A stretch of 64,000 nucleotides of DNA from Pseudomonas pohangensis (lineage in GTDB: Bacteria; Pseudomonadota; Gammaproteobacteria; Pseudomonadales; Pseudomonadaceae), in NCBI RefSeq assembly GCF_900105995.1, contig NZ_LT629785.1, forward strand, positions 1,426,001 to 1,490,000, given 5' to 3'. The number at the start of each line of letters is the position of its first letter. Positions within the stretch are counted from its first letter, which is position 1. The translations under genes and the position numbers were made by a program. The notes under the pieces were generated by a model. That model did not search any database and was not told the DNA's origin. It worked only from the letters and a program-made list of their open reading frames with translations. Of the stretch, positions 52,109 through 62,325 are shown piece after piece.

Positions 52109-52569
52109 ACCCGGTTCGTAAAAAGCGTTTGTACATTGTTCTGGCGATTGTCGCCGGAGTTGGCATAGCCGTGGCACTGGCGCTGTCTGCCCTGCGCGAG
52201 AACATCAACCTGTTTTACACGCCCACGCAGATTGCCAATGGTGAAGCCCCGCTGGATACGCGAATTCGCGCCGGTGGCATGGTCGCCGAGGGCTCGCTCA
52301 AGCGCACCGGGGATTCCCTGGATGTCGAGTTCGTGGTCACCGACTTCGTCAAAAACGTGACCATTCGTTATCGCGGCATCCTGCCCGATCTGTTCCGCGA
52401 GGGGCAGGGCATCGTTGCGTTGGGCAAGCTGAATAACGCTGGCGAACTGATCGCCGATGAAGTGCTGGCCAAGCATGACGAGAACTACATGCCGCCCGAA
52501 GTGACCAAGGCACTCAAGGACAGCGGCAATCTGCCGTCTGATCAATCCAAACCGGTGTCGGGAGAGTAA
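52105..52569 (+). CDS. ccmE: Haem chaperone CcmE
   Basis: A 154-residue periplasmic protein with one N-terminal TM helix, starting from a GTG that overlaps the ccmD stop. The haem-binding His124 is in AKHDENY (with Tyr128), matching the HxxxY motif. It receives haem from CcmC and passes it to CcmF. Confidence 0.95.
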   Translation: MNPVRKKRLYIVLAIVAGVGIAVALALSALRENINLFYTPTQIANGEAPLDTRIRAGGMVAEGSLKRTGDSLDVEFVVTDFVKNVTIRYRGILPDLFREGQGIVALGKLNNAGELIADEVLAKHDENYMPPEVTKALKDSGNLPSDQSKPVSGE

Positions 52570-52571
52570 CC

Positions 52572-54560
52572 ATGCAGGCAGCCTTGCTGATTCCCGAACT
52601 GGGTCATCTGGCGATGATTCTGGCGCTGTGTCTGGCGCTGGTGCAGTCGACTTTGCCGATGGTCGGTGCCTGGCGTGGTGACCGTCTGTGGATGAGCCTG
52701 GCGGTGCCGGCGGCGCGTGGCCAGTTCTGCATGCTGTTGTTTGCTTTCGCCTGCCTGACCTGGGCGTTCCTCAACGATGATTTCTCGGTGGCCTATGTCG
52801 CCGGCAACTCCAACAGCGCCTTGCCCTGGTATTACAAATTCAGTGCCGTGTGGGGCGCCCATGAAGGTTCATTGTTGCTCTGGGCCCTGATTCTCGGCGG
52901 CTGGACCATGGCCGTGTCGATTTTTTCGCGGCAACTACCGGAAGTCATGCTGGCCCGGGTGCTGGCGGTGATGGGCATTATCAGCGTCGGCTTTCTGCTG
53001 TTCCTGATCGTTACCTCGAATCCGTTCGAGCGTCTGCTGCCGAATGCGCCCAGCGATGGCCGGGATCTCAATCCGCTGCTGCAGGACTTCGGCCTGATCG
53101 TGCACCCGCCGATGCTCTATATGGGCTATGTTGGTTTTTCGGTGGCCTTTGCCTTCGCCATTGCGGCACTGCTCGGCGGGCGGCTGGATGCGGCCTGGGC
53201 GCGCTGGTCGCGGCCGTGGACAATCATTGCCTGGGCCTTTCTCGGTATCGGCATCACCCTGGGTTCCTGGTGGGCTTACTACGAACTCGGCTGGGGCGGC
53301 TGGTGGTTCTGGGATCCGGTGGAAAATGCCTCCTTCATGCCCTGGCTGGTCGGTACGGCGCTGATCCACTCGCTGGCGGTGACGGAAAAGCGCGGCGTAT
53401 TCAAAAGCTGGACGGTATTGCTGGCGATTGCCGCGTTCTCGTTGAGCCTGCTGGGTACCTTTCTGGTGCGCTCCGGCGTGTTGACCTCGGTGCATGCGTT
53501 TGCCGCCGACCCCGAGCGCGGCGTGTTTATCCTGATCTTCCTGCTGATGGTGGTAGGCAGTTCGCTGACCCTGTTTGCCGTGCGTGCACCGGTGGTGAAA
53601 AGCACCGTCGGCTTTACCCTGTGGTCACGCGAGACGCTGTTGCTGGCGAATAATCTGGTGCTGGTAGTGGCGGCCTCGATGATCTTGCTCGGCACGCTGT
53701 ATCCGCTGGTGCTGGACGCCGTTAGCGGGGCCAAGATGTCGGTCGGGCCGCCGTACTTCAATGCGCTGTTCGTACCGCTGATGGCATTGCTGATGCTGGT
53801 GATGGCGATCGGCATGCTGGTGCGCTGGAAAGCCACGCCGCTTGACTGGCTGCTGGGTATGCTCAAGCCGGTGCTGATTGCCAGCATGCTGCTGGCCGGT
53901 GTGGCCTGGCTGCTGATGGGCGACTTCAACTGGGCGGTGCTGGCGGTATTCTTCCTCGCTGCCTGGGTGCTGCTGGCCGGTGTCCGCGACCTGCTCGACA
54001 AGACCCGGCACAAGGGCCTGCTGCGCGGCAGTCTGGGTCTGGGCCGCAGCTACTGGGCCATGCAACTGGCACATCTGGGGTTTGCCGTGTGTGCCATCGG
54101 CGTGGTGCTGGTGAGCAACTACAGTTCCGAGCGCGACTTGCGTCTGGCGCCGGGTGAAGCGCTGGAACTGGGTGGTTACAGCTTCATCTTCGAAGGTGCG
54201 AAACACCACGAAGGCCCCAATTACACCTCCGACAAAGCCACTATCCGGGTGTTGCAGGATGGTCAGCAGGTAGCGCTGCTGCATCCGGAAAAACGCCTGT
54301 ACACCGTGCAGAACATGCCGATGACCGAGGCAGGGATTGATGCAGGCTTCACCCGTGATCTGTATGTGGCACTGGGCGAGCCGCTGGAAGACGGTGCCTG
54401 GGCCGTGCGCGTGCATATCAAGCCGTTCGTGCGCTGGCTGTGGCTGGGCGGTCTGATGATGGGGCTGGGTGGCGTACTGGCCGCCTCCGATCGACGTTAC
54501 CGCACCAGGGTGCGCAGCTCGGTGCGTGAAGCGCTGGGCCTGACTGGAGCCAGGGCATGA
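52572..54560 (+). CDS. ccmF: Cytochrome c haem lyase subunit CcmF
   Basis: A 662-residue inner-membrane protein with about 15 TM helices. The WWD motif GWGGWWFWDPVENASFMPWL is visible. It joins haem from CcmE to apocytochrome c in complex with CcmH/CcmI. It lies 2 bp downstream of ccmE and overlaps ccmG by four bases. Confidence 0.95.
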   Translation: MQAALLIPELGHLAMILALCLALVQSTLPMVGAWRGDRLWMSLAVPAARGQFCMLLFAFACLTWAFLNDDFSVAYVAGNSNSALPWYYKFSAVWGAHEGSLLLWALILGGWTMAVSIFSRQLPEVMLARVLAVMGIISVGFLLFLIVTSNPFERLLPNAPSDGRDLNPLLQDFGLIVHPPMLYMGYVGFSVAFAFAIAALLGGRLDAAWARWSRPWTIIAWAFLGIGITLGSWWAYYELGWGGWWFWDPVENASFMPWLVGTALIHSLAVTEKRGVFKSWTVLLAIAAFSLSLLGTFLVRSGVLTSVHAFAADPERGVFILIFLLMVVGSSLTLFAVRAPVVKSTVGFTLWSRETLLLANNLVLVVAASMILLGTLYPLVLDAVSGAKMSVGPPYFNALFVPLMALLMLVMAIGMLVRWKATPLDWLLGMLKPVLIASMLLAGVAWLLMGDFNWAVLAVFFLAAWVLLAGVRDLLDKTRHKGLLRGSLGLGRSYWAMQLAHLGFAVCAIGVVLVSNYSSERDLRLAPGEALELGGYSFIFEGAKHHEGPNYTSDKATIRVLQDGQQVALLHPEKRLYTVQNMPMTEAGIDAGFTRDLYVALGEPLEDGAWAVRVHIKPFVRWLWLGGLMMGLGGVLAASDRRYRTRVRSSVREALGLTGARA

Positions 54561-55093
54561 AGCGCCTGTTAATGCTGTTGCCGTTGCTGGCCTTCGTCTT
54601 GCTGGCGGTTGTGTTGTATTCGGGGATCGGCAAAGACCCTTCCGAGCTGCCTTCGGCGCTGATCGGCAAACCGTTACCGGCCTTCAGCCTGCCATCGGTG
54701 GATAAGCCGCAAACTATGCTGACCCAGGCTGATTTCAAGGGTCCGGCGCTGGTGAATGTCTGGGCGACCTGGTGCATCTCCTGCAAGGTTGAGCATCCGG
54801 TACTCAATGCACTCAGCCAGCGTGGCGTAACCATCTACGGCATCAACTACAAAGACGAGCAGGTTGCCGCACAGAAGTGGCTGAAGGAATTCCACAATCC
54901 TTACCAGCTCGATGTGGATGATGCCCAGGGCTCGCTGGGGCTGGATCTGGGTGTGTATGGTGCTCCGGAAACCTTCATGATCGATGCTCAGGGTGTGATC
55001 CGCCACAAGTTCGTCGGCGTGATTGACGAGCGCGTCTGGCAGGAGCAGCTGGCACCACTGTACAACCAGCTGGTCGATGAGGGCGGACAATGA
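54557..55093 (+). CDS. ccmG: CcmG/DsbE thioredoxin-like protein
   Basis: A 178-residue membrane-anchored thiol-disulfide protein. It has an N-terminal TM helix, then the active site Cys73-Ile-Ser-Cys76 within WATWCISCKVEHPVL (the second position Ile where E. coli has Pro). It keeps apocytochrome c thiols reduced. It overlaps ccmH by four bases. Confidence 0.94.
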   Translation: MKRLLMLLPLLAFVLLAVVLYSGIGKDPSELPSALIGKPLPAFSLPSVDKPQTMLTQADFKGPALVNVWATWCISCKVEHPVLNALSQRGVTIYGINYKDEQVAAQKWLKEFHNPYQLDVDDAQGSLGLDLGVYGAPETFMIDAQGVIRHKFVGVIDERVWQEQLAPLYNQLVDEGGQ

Positions 55094-55575
55094 AGCGTCT
55101 GTTAAGCAGCGTTCTGCTGAGTCTGCTTCTGGTCGGTGTTGCTCATGCAGCCATTGATACCTACGAGTTCAAGGATGAAGCCGAACGCCAGCAATACCGC
55201 CAGCTGACCACCGAACTGCGCTGCCCCAAGTGCCAGAATCAGGATATTGCCGACTCCAACGCGCCGATTGCCGCGGATTTGCGCCGGGAAATTTTCCGCA
55301 TGCTCGGCGAGGGCAAGGATAACCAGCAGATCGTCGATTTCATGGTGGCGCGCTACGGCGATTTTGTCCGTTACAAACCGGCATTGAATTCACGCACATG
55401 GCTGCTCTGGTTTGGTCCGGGCGTGCTGTTGCTCGGCGGTGCCCTGATTCTCGGCCTGATCGTGCTGCGCAAGCGCCGCACATCGACGGGCAGTGCCGGC
55501 AGCGGTCTGACCGCACAGGAACAGGCGCGTCTGGACGCACTGCTCAATCATGAACCACAGGACAGACAAGACTGA
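55090..55575 (+). CDS. ccmH: CcmH
   Basis: A 161-residue protein with a signal peptide and the redox motif LRCPKCQN (Cys45, Cys48), followed by a C-terminal TM helix. It forms the thioredox relay with CcmG and the haem lyase with CcmF and CcmI. Confidence 0.94.
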   Translation: MKRLLSSVLLSLLLVGVAHAAIDTYEFKDEAERQQYRQLTTELRCPKCQNQDIADSNAPIAADLRREIFRMLGEGKDNQQIVDFMVARYGDFVRYKPALNSRTWLLWFGPGVLLLGGALILGLIVLRKRRTSTGSAGSGLTAQEQARLDALLNHEPQDRQD

Positions 55576-56783
55576 TGCTCGATTTCTGGCTATCTGCCGG
55601 CCTGCTGCTGCTCGCCGCTCTGGCATTCATGCTGATTCCGCTGCTGCGTGGTCGACGCGCACAAGCCGTCGAGGATCGCACCGCATTGAACGTGGCCCTG
55701 TATCAGGAGCGACTGGCCGAACTGACCGCGCAACAGACTGCCGGCACCCTGAGTGCCGAACAGTTCGAAACCGGCAAGGCAGAAGCTGCCCGCGAACTGC
55801 TGGCAGATACCGAAGGCCGGGGAGCGCTGCACAGCAGCAATCTGGGCAAGGTCATTCCGCTGCTGGCTGCCCTGGCGGTGCCGGCACTGGGTTTCGGGCT
55901 CTATCTGCACTGGGGTGGCAGCCAGCAAGTGGAGCTGGCCCGGGCCTACGAAAGTACGCCGCGCACCCTTGAGGAAATGACCGAGCGCCTGGAACAAACC
56001 GTCAAGGTACAACCGGAGGCTGCCGAAGCCTGGTATTTCCTTGGCCGTGCCTATATGGCCCAGGAGCGCTATGCCGATGCGGCGGCCGCTTTCGGCAAAG
56101 CTGCCGATCTGGCCGATCGTCCGGCCGAAGTGCTCGGTCAGTTGGCGCAGGCGCAGTTCTTTGCCGGTAACCGGCAATGGACCCCGGAAATCCAGAGTCT
56201 GACCGACGAAGCCTTGCGCGCCGACCCGCAGGAAGGCACCAGCCTGGGCCTGTTGGGGATTGGCGCCTATGAAGCCGGTCGATATGCCGAAGCTATCGGC
56301 TACTGGCAGCGCCTGCTGGCGGGGCTGCCGGCCGATGATGCGGCACGGCAACCGATCGAGAGCGGTATCGAGCGGGCCAAGGCCAAGGTGCTTGAAGCCG
56401 GCGGCACGTTGCCGGCCGAGCCGGTAATGGCCAGCAATACGCCTGCCTTGAAGGTGCGCGTCGAACTGGCGCCGGCATTGCGTGACCAGGTGCAGCCTGG
56501 CGATAGCCTGTTCGTGTTTGCCAAGGCTGCCTCCGGCCCGCCCATGCCGCTGGCGGTCAAGCGCCTGACAGTGGCGGATCTGCCGGTGGAAGTAAGCCTG
56601 TCGGATGCCGATGCGATGATGCCGCAACTGAAGATATCCGGCTTTGCGCAAATCCAGCTGACAGCGCGGATTTCCCGTGCCGGTAATGCCACGGCAGGCG
56701 AGTGGATGGGCAAGGTACCGCCTGTGGCCAATGACGAAGCGGCTTTGCAGACGATTGTCATCGACAGCCCGGACGCTCACTGA
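55575..56783 (+). CDS. ccmI: CcmI-type TPR cytochrome c biogenesis protein
   Basis: A 402-residue protein with two N-terminal TM helices, about three to four TPR units in the middle (for example AWYFLGRAYMAQERYADAAAAF), and a beta-rich C-terminal domain. It presents apocytochrome c to CcmF-CcmH. Its start overlaps the ccmH stop by one base (TGATG). It is the last gene of the operon; no strong terminator follows, only repeats. Confidence 0.92.
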   Translation: MLDFWLSAGLLLLAALAFMLIPLLRGRRAQAVEDRTALNVALYQERLAELTAQQTAGTLSAEQFETGKAEAARELLADTEGRGALHSSNLGKVIPLLAALAVPALGFGLYLHWGGSQQVELARAYESTPRTLEEMTERLEQTVKVQPEAAEAWYFLGRAYMAQERYADAAAAFGKAADLADRPAEVLGQLAQAQFFAGNRQWTPEIQSLTDEALRADPQEGTSLGLLGIGAYEAGRYAEAIGYWQRLLAGLPADDAARQPIESGIERAKAKVLEAGGTLPAEPVMASNTPALKVRVELAPALRDQVQPGDSLFVFAKAASGPPMPLAVKRLTVADLPVEVSLSDADAMMPQLKISGFAQIQLTARISRAGNATAGEWMGKVPPVANDEAALQTIVIDSPDAH

Positions 56784-56809
56784 GCCCTTGTCATGCTGAT
56801 GCCGTGGAG

Positions 56810-56890
56810 TGCCGGCAGGGCGGGCTTCAGCCCGGCATTGAGCAGTTCAGAGCTGTATCGCTGGGCTTAAAGCCCACCCTGCGAGCCAAA
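56810..56890. repeat. Paired palindromic repeats (BIME-like)
   Basis: Two inverted units, GCAGGGCGGGCTTCAGCCCG and GCTGGGCTTAAAGCCCACCC, face each other between ccmI and the channel gene. This is a typical REP/BIME arrangement in pseudomonads and may end or stabilise the ccm mRNA. A further AACCGCC / GGCGGTT hairpin lies at 56919-56942, overlapping the channel stop. Confidence 0.6.
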
Positions 56891-56924
56891 CCCGGAGCAC
56901 TGGGCAGTGCCTGGTCAAACCGCC

Positions 56925-57791
56925 TCACTCCGGGGCGGTTATTTCAGCTTTGCTGGCATGCGGGTAGAGATTGGAACCACAACGGCAGCAGTAACTGGCT
57001 TCGGGTTGATGGCTGCTCTTGTTGCAGTTGGGGCACTCATGTTTGGTGCCATCCAGTCCTGCACCAAACTCCTGGCGCATGGCATTGGCCATTTCCGCAG
57101 TGAAAATACCCGTCGGTACGGCAATGATCGAGTAACCGGCGATCATTACCAGGCTGGCAATCGCCTGGCCAAGGGGTGTTTGCGGGGAAATGTCACCGTA
57201 ACCCACCGTGGTCAGGGTGACGATGGCCCAGTAGATGCCCTTGGGTATGCTGGTGAAACCATGCTCCGGGCCTTCGACGACATACATGATGCCGCCGAAA
57301 ATGATCACCAGAATCAGGATGCAGGAGAAGAACACGGTGATCTTCTTCTGGCTGCCACGCAGCGCCACCAGCAGGTAATTGGCCTGGGTCAGGTAGGGCG
57401 TCAGTTTGAGTATGCGGAATACCCGCAGGACCCGGATCACACGGACCAGAATCAGGTACTGGGCCGAGGCAAAGAACACTACGAGGATGCCCGGCAAGAC
57501 GGCCAGCAGGTCGATCAGGCCATAAAAGCTGAAGGCATAACGCAAGGGTTTCGGCGAGCAATACAGGCGGGTCAGGTATTCAATGGCAAAAATGCCGGTG
57601 AACAGCCATTCGAGGTAATAAAACAGCAATTTATAGTCGTCGTGGATCTCCTGAATGCTGTCGAGCATCACCACCACCAGGCTGGCAATGATCACGATCA
57701 GCAGGCATTCATCAAAGATCCGCCCGGCACGCGTGGTGGTGCCGAAAATGACGGTATAGATTCGTTGTCGCAAGGACTGTTCGCTGTTCAT
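56925..57791 (-). CDS. Voltage-gated-type potassium channel with C-terminal zinc ribbon
   Basis: A 288-residue six-TM channel. S4-like positive residues appear in VRVIRVLRVFRILKL, and the pore filter is TVGYGD in TLTTVGYGDISP. The C-terminal tail carries HECPNCNKSSHQPEASYCCRCGSN, two Cys pairs expected to bind one zinc ion. It is convergent with ccmI and divergent from the GntR gene. It likely conducts K+; gating by voltage is inferred from the S4 pattern. Confidence 0.9.
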   Translation of the reverse strand: MNSEQSLRQRIYTVIFGTTTRAGRIFDECLLIVIIASLVVVMLDSIQEIHDDYKLLFYYLEWLFTGIFAIEYLTRLYCSPKPLRYAFSFYGLIDLLAVLPGILVVFFASAQYLILVRVIRVLRVFRILKLTPYLTQANYLLVALRGSQKKITVFFSCILILVIIFGGIMYVVEGPEHGFTSIPKGIYWAIVTLTTVGYGDISPQTPLGQAIASLVMIAGYSIIAVPTGIFTAEMANAMRQEFGAGLDGTKHECPNCNKSSHQPEASYCCRCGSNLYPHASKAEITAPE

Positions 57792-57961
57792 GCCGGAGTT
57801 CCGCCTATTGCCTTGTGCACAACATAGCAGCCCGTCCGGCGCTCCGGTAAGCCGGCGCTCCGAGAATTTGCGGCAAGTTGCTGATCAACGGCAAAGCTGC
57901 CGGCAGAAAAGGCTGTGATAAACTCCGGCGCCGCCTCAAATCAATAAAACTAAGGGAAATC

Positions 57962-58639
57962 ATGACGTTCAAGGCCGCGGACAGCCTGGCTGAGCAGATT
58001 GCCGGGGATATTGCCGGACGCATCATCCGTGGCCAGCTCAAGTCCGGTGAGCGGATTCGCGAACTGCATGTGGCGCAGACCCTGAATGTCAGTCGTGGCG
58101 CGGTGCGCGAGGCGTTGCTGATTCTCGAGCGGCAGCATCTGGTGGATATCCATGCCAACCGTGGGGCGCAGGTCAGCGAGCTGAGCGCAGAACATGTCAA
58201 AGGTCTGTTTGTGCTGCTGCTGGAGCTGTATGTACTGCTGGGTACGGCGGCGACTAACTGGAAAGTTGAAGCGGAGCTCGAACAATACCGCGCCATCCAG
58301 CGCGAACTGGCGGTGGCAGCCAAATTTCACGATGTCGGCAAGTTTGTCGTCCAGGGCGTCGAGCTGAGCAAGGCCGGCTACTACTTTGCCAATAACCCGT
58401 ACCTGCAACAAATTCTCGACAATCTGACACCGGTGGTAAGCCGCATGCACTATCTGATACTTGATCGCCGGGCAGACGAAATGCAGTTCATCCATCAGCT
58501 GTTTCGCGGCTTGCAGGATGCACTGGAAATGCGGGACAGGAAGCGCATGCGCGATCTGCTGCAGCGTTATTGCGAACACAGTTGCCAACAGGTACTGGCG
58601 GCACTGGCCGGTCAGGGCGGAGCGGCACCATGCGCCTGA
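57962..58639 (+). CDS. GntR-family transcriptional regulator
   Basis: A 225-residue regulator. The N-terminal winged helix-turn-helix is typical of GntR (SGERIRELHVAQTLNVSRGAVREALLIL), followed by an FCD-like all-helical effector domain. ATG 57962 follows AAGGGAAATC. Its last ten bases overlap the smc start, so it is translated with smc. The ligand is unknown. Confidence 0.9.
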   Translation: MTFKAADSLAEQIAGDIAGRIIRGQLKSGERIRELHVAQTLNVSRGAVREALLILERQHLVDIHANRGAQVSELSAEHVKGLFVLLLELYVLLGTAATNWKVEAELEQYRAIQRELAVAAKFHDVGKFVVQGVELSKAGYYFANNPYLQQILDNLTPVVSRMHYLILDRRADEMQFIHQLFRGLQDALEMRDRKRMRDLLQRYCEHSCQQVLAALAGQGGAAPCA

Positions 58640-61600
58640 AATGTATCCGCCTGGCCGGCTTCAAGTCCTTCGTCGATCCGACCACCGTCAATTTTCCCAG
58701 CAACATGGCCGCCGTGGTCGGGCCCAACGGTTGCGGAAAATCGAACATCATCGACGCCGTACGCTGGGTAATGGGCGAGAGTTCGGCGAAGAACCTGCGC
58801 GGCGAATCGATGACCGATGTCATCTTCAACGGCTCGAACACCCGCAAGCCGGTGACTCAGGCCTCTATCGAGCTGATTTTCGATAACTCCGACTCGACGC
58901 TGATCGGTGAGTACGCAGCTTTCGCGGAAATCTCCATCCGCCGCCGGGTTACCCGTGACGGCCAGAACACCTACTTCCTCAACGGCACCAAATGCCGCCG
59001 GCGCGACATCACCGACATTTTCCTCGGCACCGGTCTGGGCCCGCGCAGCTACTCGATCATCGAACAAGGCATGATCTCCAAGCTGATCGAAGCCAAGCCG
59101 GAAGACCTGCGCAACTTCATCGAAGAGGCAGCCGGCATCTCCAAGTACAAGGAGCGCCGCCGCGAAACCGAAAACCGTATCCGCCGCACCCACGAGAATC
59201 TGGCGCGCCTGTCGGATTTGCGTGAAGAGCTGGAACGTCAGCTCGAACGTTTGCATCGGCAGGCGCAGGCGGCGGAAAAATATCAGGAATACAAGGCCGA
59301 AGAGCGTCAGCTGAAAGCCCAGCTGGCTGCCTTGCGCTGGCAGGCACTGAACCTGCAGGTGGGCCAGCGCGAGACGGTGATTGCTGAACAGGAAACCGGT
59401 TTCGAGGCGCTGGTGGCCGAGCAGCGCAATGCCGATGCCAGTATCGAACGTTTGCGTGATGGTCATCATGAGTTGTCCGAACGCTTCAATCAGGTGCAGG
59501 GGCGTTTCTACTCGGTAGGCGGCGATATCGCGCGTATCGAGCAGAGCATCCAGCATGGTCAGCAACGTCTGCGCCAGTTGCAGGATGACCTGCGGGATGC
59601 CGAGGCTTCCCGGCTGGAAACCGAATCCCATCTGGGGCACGACCGCACCTTGCTCGCCACTCTGGGCGAAGAGCTGGAAATGCTGGCGCCGGAACAGCAA
59701 AGCAGTGCTGCCGCAGCCGAAGAAACCAGCGCCGAACTGGAAGAAGCTGAAGCGGCCATGCATGGCTGGCAGGAACAATGGGATGGCTTCAACCTGCGCA
59801 GTGCCGAACCGCGTCGCCAGGCGGAAGTCCAGCAGTCGCGAATCCAGCAGCTGGAGCAAGGCATCGAGCGGCTGGCCGAGCGCCAGCGGCGCATCCTTGA
59901 CGAGCGCAATCTGCTGGCGGCCGACCCCGAACAGGCGGTAATTGACGAGCTGGCCGAGCAACTGGCCATCGGCGAATTGCAGCTGGAGGAACAGCAACTG
60001 CTGGATACGCAGCAGGCCGAGAGCTTGCAGCGCTTGCGTGAAAACTTGCAGCAGGCCGGTGCGGAACAGCAACTGGCACAGGGTGAGCTGCAACGCCTGA
60101 ACGGCCGGCTGGCTTCCCTCGAAGCCCTGCAGCAGGCAGCGCTGAATCCGGACAAAGGCGCCGCAGAGTGGCTGCAACAGCAGCAACTGGACAACCGCCC
60201 ACGGCTCGCCGAAGGCCTGCGCGTGGATGCCGGCTGGGAGCTGGCCGTCGAGACGGTACTGGGCGCCGATCTGCAGGCGATCCTGCTGGATGACGCGCAC
60301 TTCCAGAATCTCGCCGGGCTCGATCTGCATGATTTCAGCGAAGGCGATCTGCGTCTGCTGCAGAACAGCCCGGGCGGGCAGCAGCCGGCTGGCGGCAGCC
60401 TGCTCGACAAGGTCTCGGCCAGCGTGGACCTGTCGCCCTGGCTGGCGCAGGTGCGCCCGGTCGAGTCGCTGGACGAAGCTCTGGCCGGTCGTGCCGCACT
60501 GACTGCCAATCAAAGCCTGATCAGCCGTGACGGCTATTGGGTCGGGCGCAACTTTCTGCGCGTCTGCCGTGCCGGCGTAGCCGAGAGTGGCGTACTGGCG
60601 CGCGGTCAGGAACTGGAGCGCCTGCAGGCAGATGTAGAGCAGCGCAGCGCCCTGCTGGAACAGCTGGACGAGCGTCTGCAGGCTTTGCGCGGTGAGCAGC
60701 AGGAACAGGAAGCTTTGCGTGAAGCGCGACGGCGCAGCGTTCAGGAGCAGGCACGGCAGCTGGGTGAGCTGAAAGCCCAGTTATCGGCGCGGCAGGCGCG
60801 GGTCGAACAGCTCGGGCTGCGGCGTGAGGGGCTTGAGCGTGAACTGCGCGATGTCGAGCAACAGCGCGCGCAGGAGCAGGAACAACTGGGCGAGTCCCGG
60901 CTGTTGCTGCAGGATGCGCTGGAAAGCATGGCCGCCGATACCGGCCAGCGCGAGCAATTGCTGGCCCAGCGCGATGGTCTGCGCGAGCGTCTCGACCGCA
61001 TGCGCCAGACGGCCCGGCAACACAAGGATCACGCCCACCAGCTGGCCGTGCGGGTCGGCTCCCTGCGCGCCCAGCACGATTCGACCCGGCAGGCGTTGCA
61101 GCGTCTGGAGATGCAGTTCGAGCGTGCCATCGAGCGCCGCGAACAGCTCAATCTCAATCTGGAGGAGGGCGAAGCACCTCTGGAGGAGTTGCGCCTGAAG
61201 CTGGAGGAAATGCTCGAGCGGCGCATGGGCGTCGAAGAAGAACTCAAACAGGCACGCCTGGCTCTGGAAGAGGCTGACCGGGAATTGCGTGACGCCGAGC
61301 GCCGGCGCAATCAGGCCGAACAGCAGTCACAGGTCCTGCGTACCCAGCTGGAACAGCAGCGCATGGAATGGCAGGCGCTGACGGTACGGCGCAAGGCGCT
61401 TACCGATCAGTTGCTGGAAGATGGCTACGACCTGCACGGCGTATTGGCGACATTGCCGGTCGAGGCCAGCGAAAAGGGCTGGGAGGAAGATCTGCTGCGT
61501 CTGGACGGGCGCATCCAGCGGCTTGGCCCGATCAATCTGGCGGCGATTGACGAATACCAGCAGCAGTCCGAGCGCAAGCGCTACCTGGATGCCCAGAATG

Positions 61601-62136
61601 CTGACCTGGAAGAGGCGCTGGAAACCCTGGAAAACGTTATCCGCAAGATCGACAAGGAAACCCGCAACCGCTTCAAGGAAACCTTTGACCAGATCAACAG
61701 CGGCTTGCAGGCGCTGTTCCCCAAAGTCTTTGGCGGCGGCCATGCCTATCTGCAGTTGACCGGGGAAGACCTGCTGGACACCGGTGTGGCCATCATGGCG
61801 CGCCCGCCCGGCAAGAAAAACAGCACCATTCACCTGCTCTCCGGTGGTGAGAAAGCGCTGACCGCGCTGGCGCTGGTGTTCGCCATCTTCAAACTCAACC
61901 CGGCGCCGTTCTGCATGCTCGACGAGGTCGATGCGCCGCTGGATGACGCCAACGTCGGGCGCTATGCGCGGCTGGTCAAGGAGATGTCGGAAAGCGTGCA
62001 GTTCATCTATATCACCCACAACAAGATAGCCATGGAAATGGCCGACCAGTTGATGGGCGTGACCATGCACGAGCCCGGCTGTTCGCGGCTGGTAACCGTG
62101 GATGTGGAAGAGGCGGTGGCGCTGGTAGCCAGCTGA
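58630..62136 (+). CDS. smc: Chromosome partition protein SMC
   Basis: A 1168-residue SMC. Walker A is GPNGCGKSNIIDAV, and a long coiled coil flanks a hinge region around residues 500-670. The C-terminal signature LLSGGEKALTALAL and Walker B PFCMLDEVDAPLDD follow. ATG 58630 overlaps the GntR stop. It acts with kleisin and accessory subunits, which are not encoded here, to condense chromosomes. Downstream is zipA, as in P. aeruginosa. Confidence 0.96.
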   Translation: MRLKCIRLAGFKSFVDPTTVNFPSNMAAVVGPNGCGKSNIIDAVRWVMGESSAKNLRGESMTDVIFNGSNTRKPVTQASIELIFDNSDSTLIGEYAAFAEISIRRRVTRDGQNTYFLNGTKCRRRDITDIFLGTGLGPRSYSIIEQGMISKLIEAKPEDLRNFIEEAAGISKYKERRRETENRIRRTHENLARLSDLREELERQLERLHRQAQAAEKYQEYKAEERQLKAQLAALRWQALNLQVGQRETVIAEQETGFEALVAEQRNADASIERLRDGHHELSERFNQVQGRFYSVGGDIARIEQSIQHGQQRLRQLQDDLRDAEASRLETESHLGHDRTLLATLGEELEMLAPEQQSSAAAAEETSAELEEAEAAMHGWQEQWDGFNLRSAEPRRQAEVQQSRIQQLEQGIERLAERQRRILDERNLLAADPEQAVIDELAEQLAIGELQLEEQQLLDTQQAESLQRLRENLQQAGAEQQLAQGELQRLNGRLASLEALQQAALNPDKGAAEWLQQQQLDNRPRLAEGLRVDAGWELAVETVLGADLQAILLDDAHFQNLAGLDLHDFSEGDLRLLQNSPGGQQPAGGSLLDKVSASVDLSPWLAQVRPVESLDEALAGRAALTANQSLISRDGYWVGRNFLRVCRAGVAESGVLARGQELERLQADVEQRSALLEQLDERLQALRGEQQEQEALREARRRSVQEQARQLGELKAQLSARQARVEQLGLRREGLERELRDVEQQRAQEQEQLGESRLLLQDALESMAADTGQREQLLAQRDGLRERLDRMRQTARQHKDHAHQLAVRVGSLRAQHDSTRQALQRLEMQFERAIERREQLNLNLEEGEAPLEELRLKLEEMLERRMGVEEELKQARLALEEADRELRDAERRRNQAEQQSQVLRTQLEQQRMEWQALTVRRKALTDQLLEDGYDLHGVLATLPVEASEKGWEEDLLRLDGRIQRLGPINLAAIDEYQQQSERKRYLDAQNADLEEALETLENVIRKIDKETRNRFKETFDQINSGLQALFPKVFGGGHAYLQLTGEDLLDTGVAIMARPPGKKNSTIHLLSGGEKALTALALVFAIFKLNPAPFCMLDEVDAPLDDANVGRYARLVKEMSESVQFIYITHNKIAMEMADQLMGVTMHEPGCSRLVTVDVEEAVALVAS

Positions 62137-62325
62137 TCAGGCGGTTTTTTCCACTGCAGCAGAAGCCTGCTTTCGGGTTCCGCTCGGCGCTGGGGCATGC
62201 TAATTTACTACGCACTTTCGGCTGCATGCAGAAAATGCCGGTTATTTCAGCGAATTGGTCGTGATAACTGCACAGCAGCGAGCACATTTTGATTATTTTT
62301 TAACCTATTCGGTACAGAGGATTGC

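Noticed and set aside
58612..60513. Minus-strand 633-codon frame opposite smc
   Set aside because: Leu/Gln-rich product explained by the repetitive coiled-coil codons of smc read in antisense.
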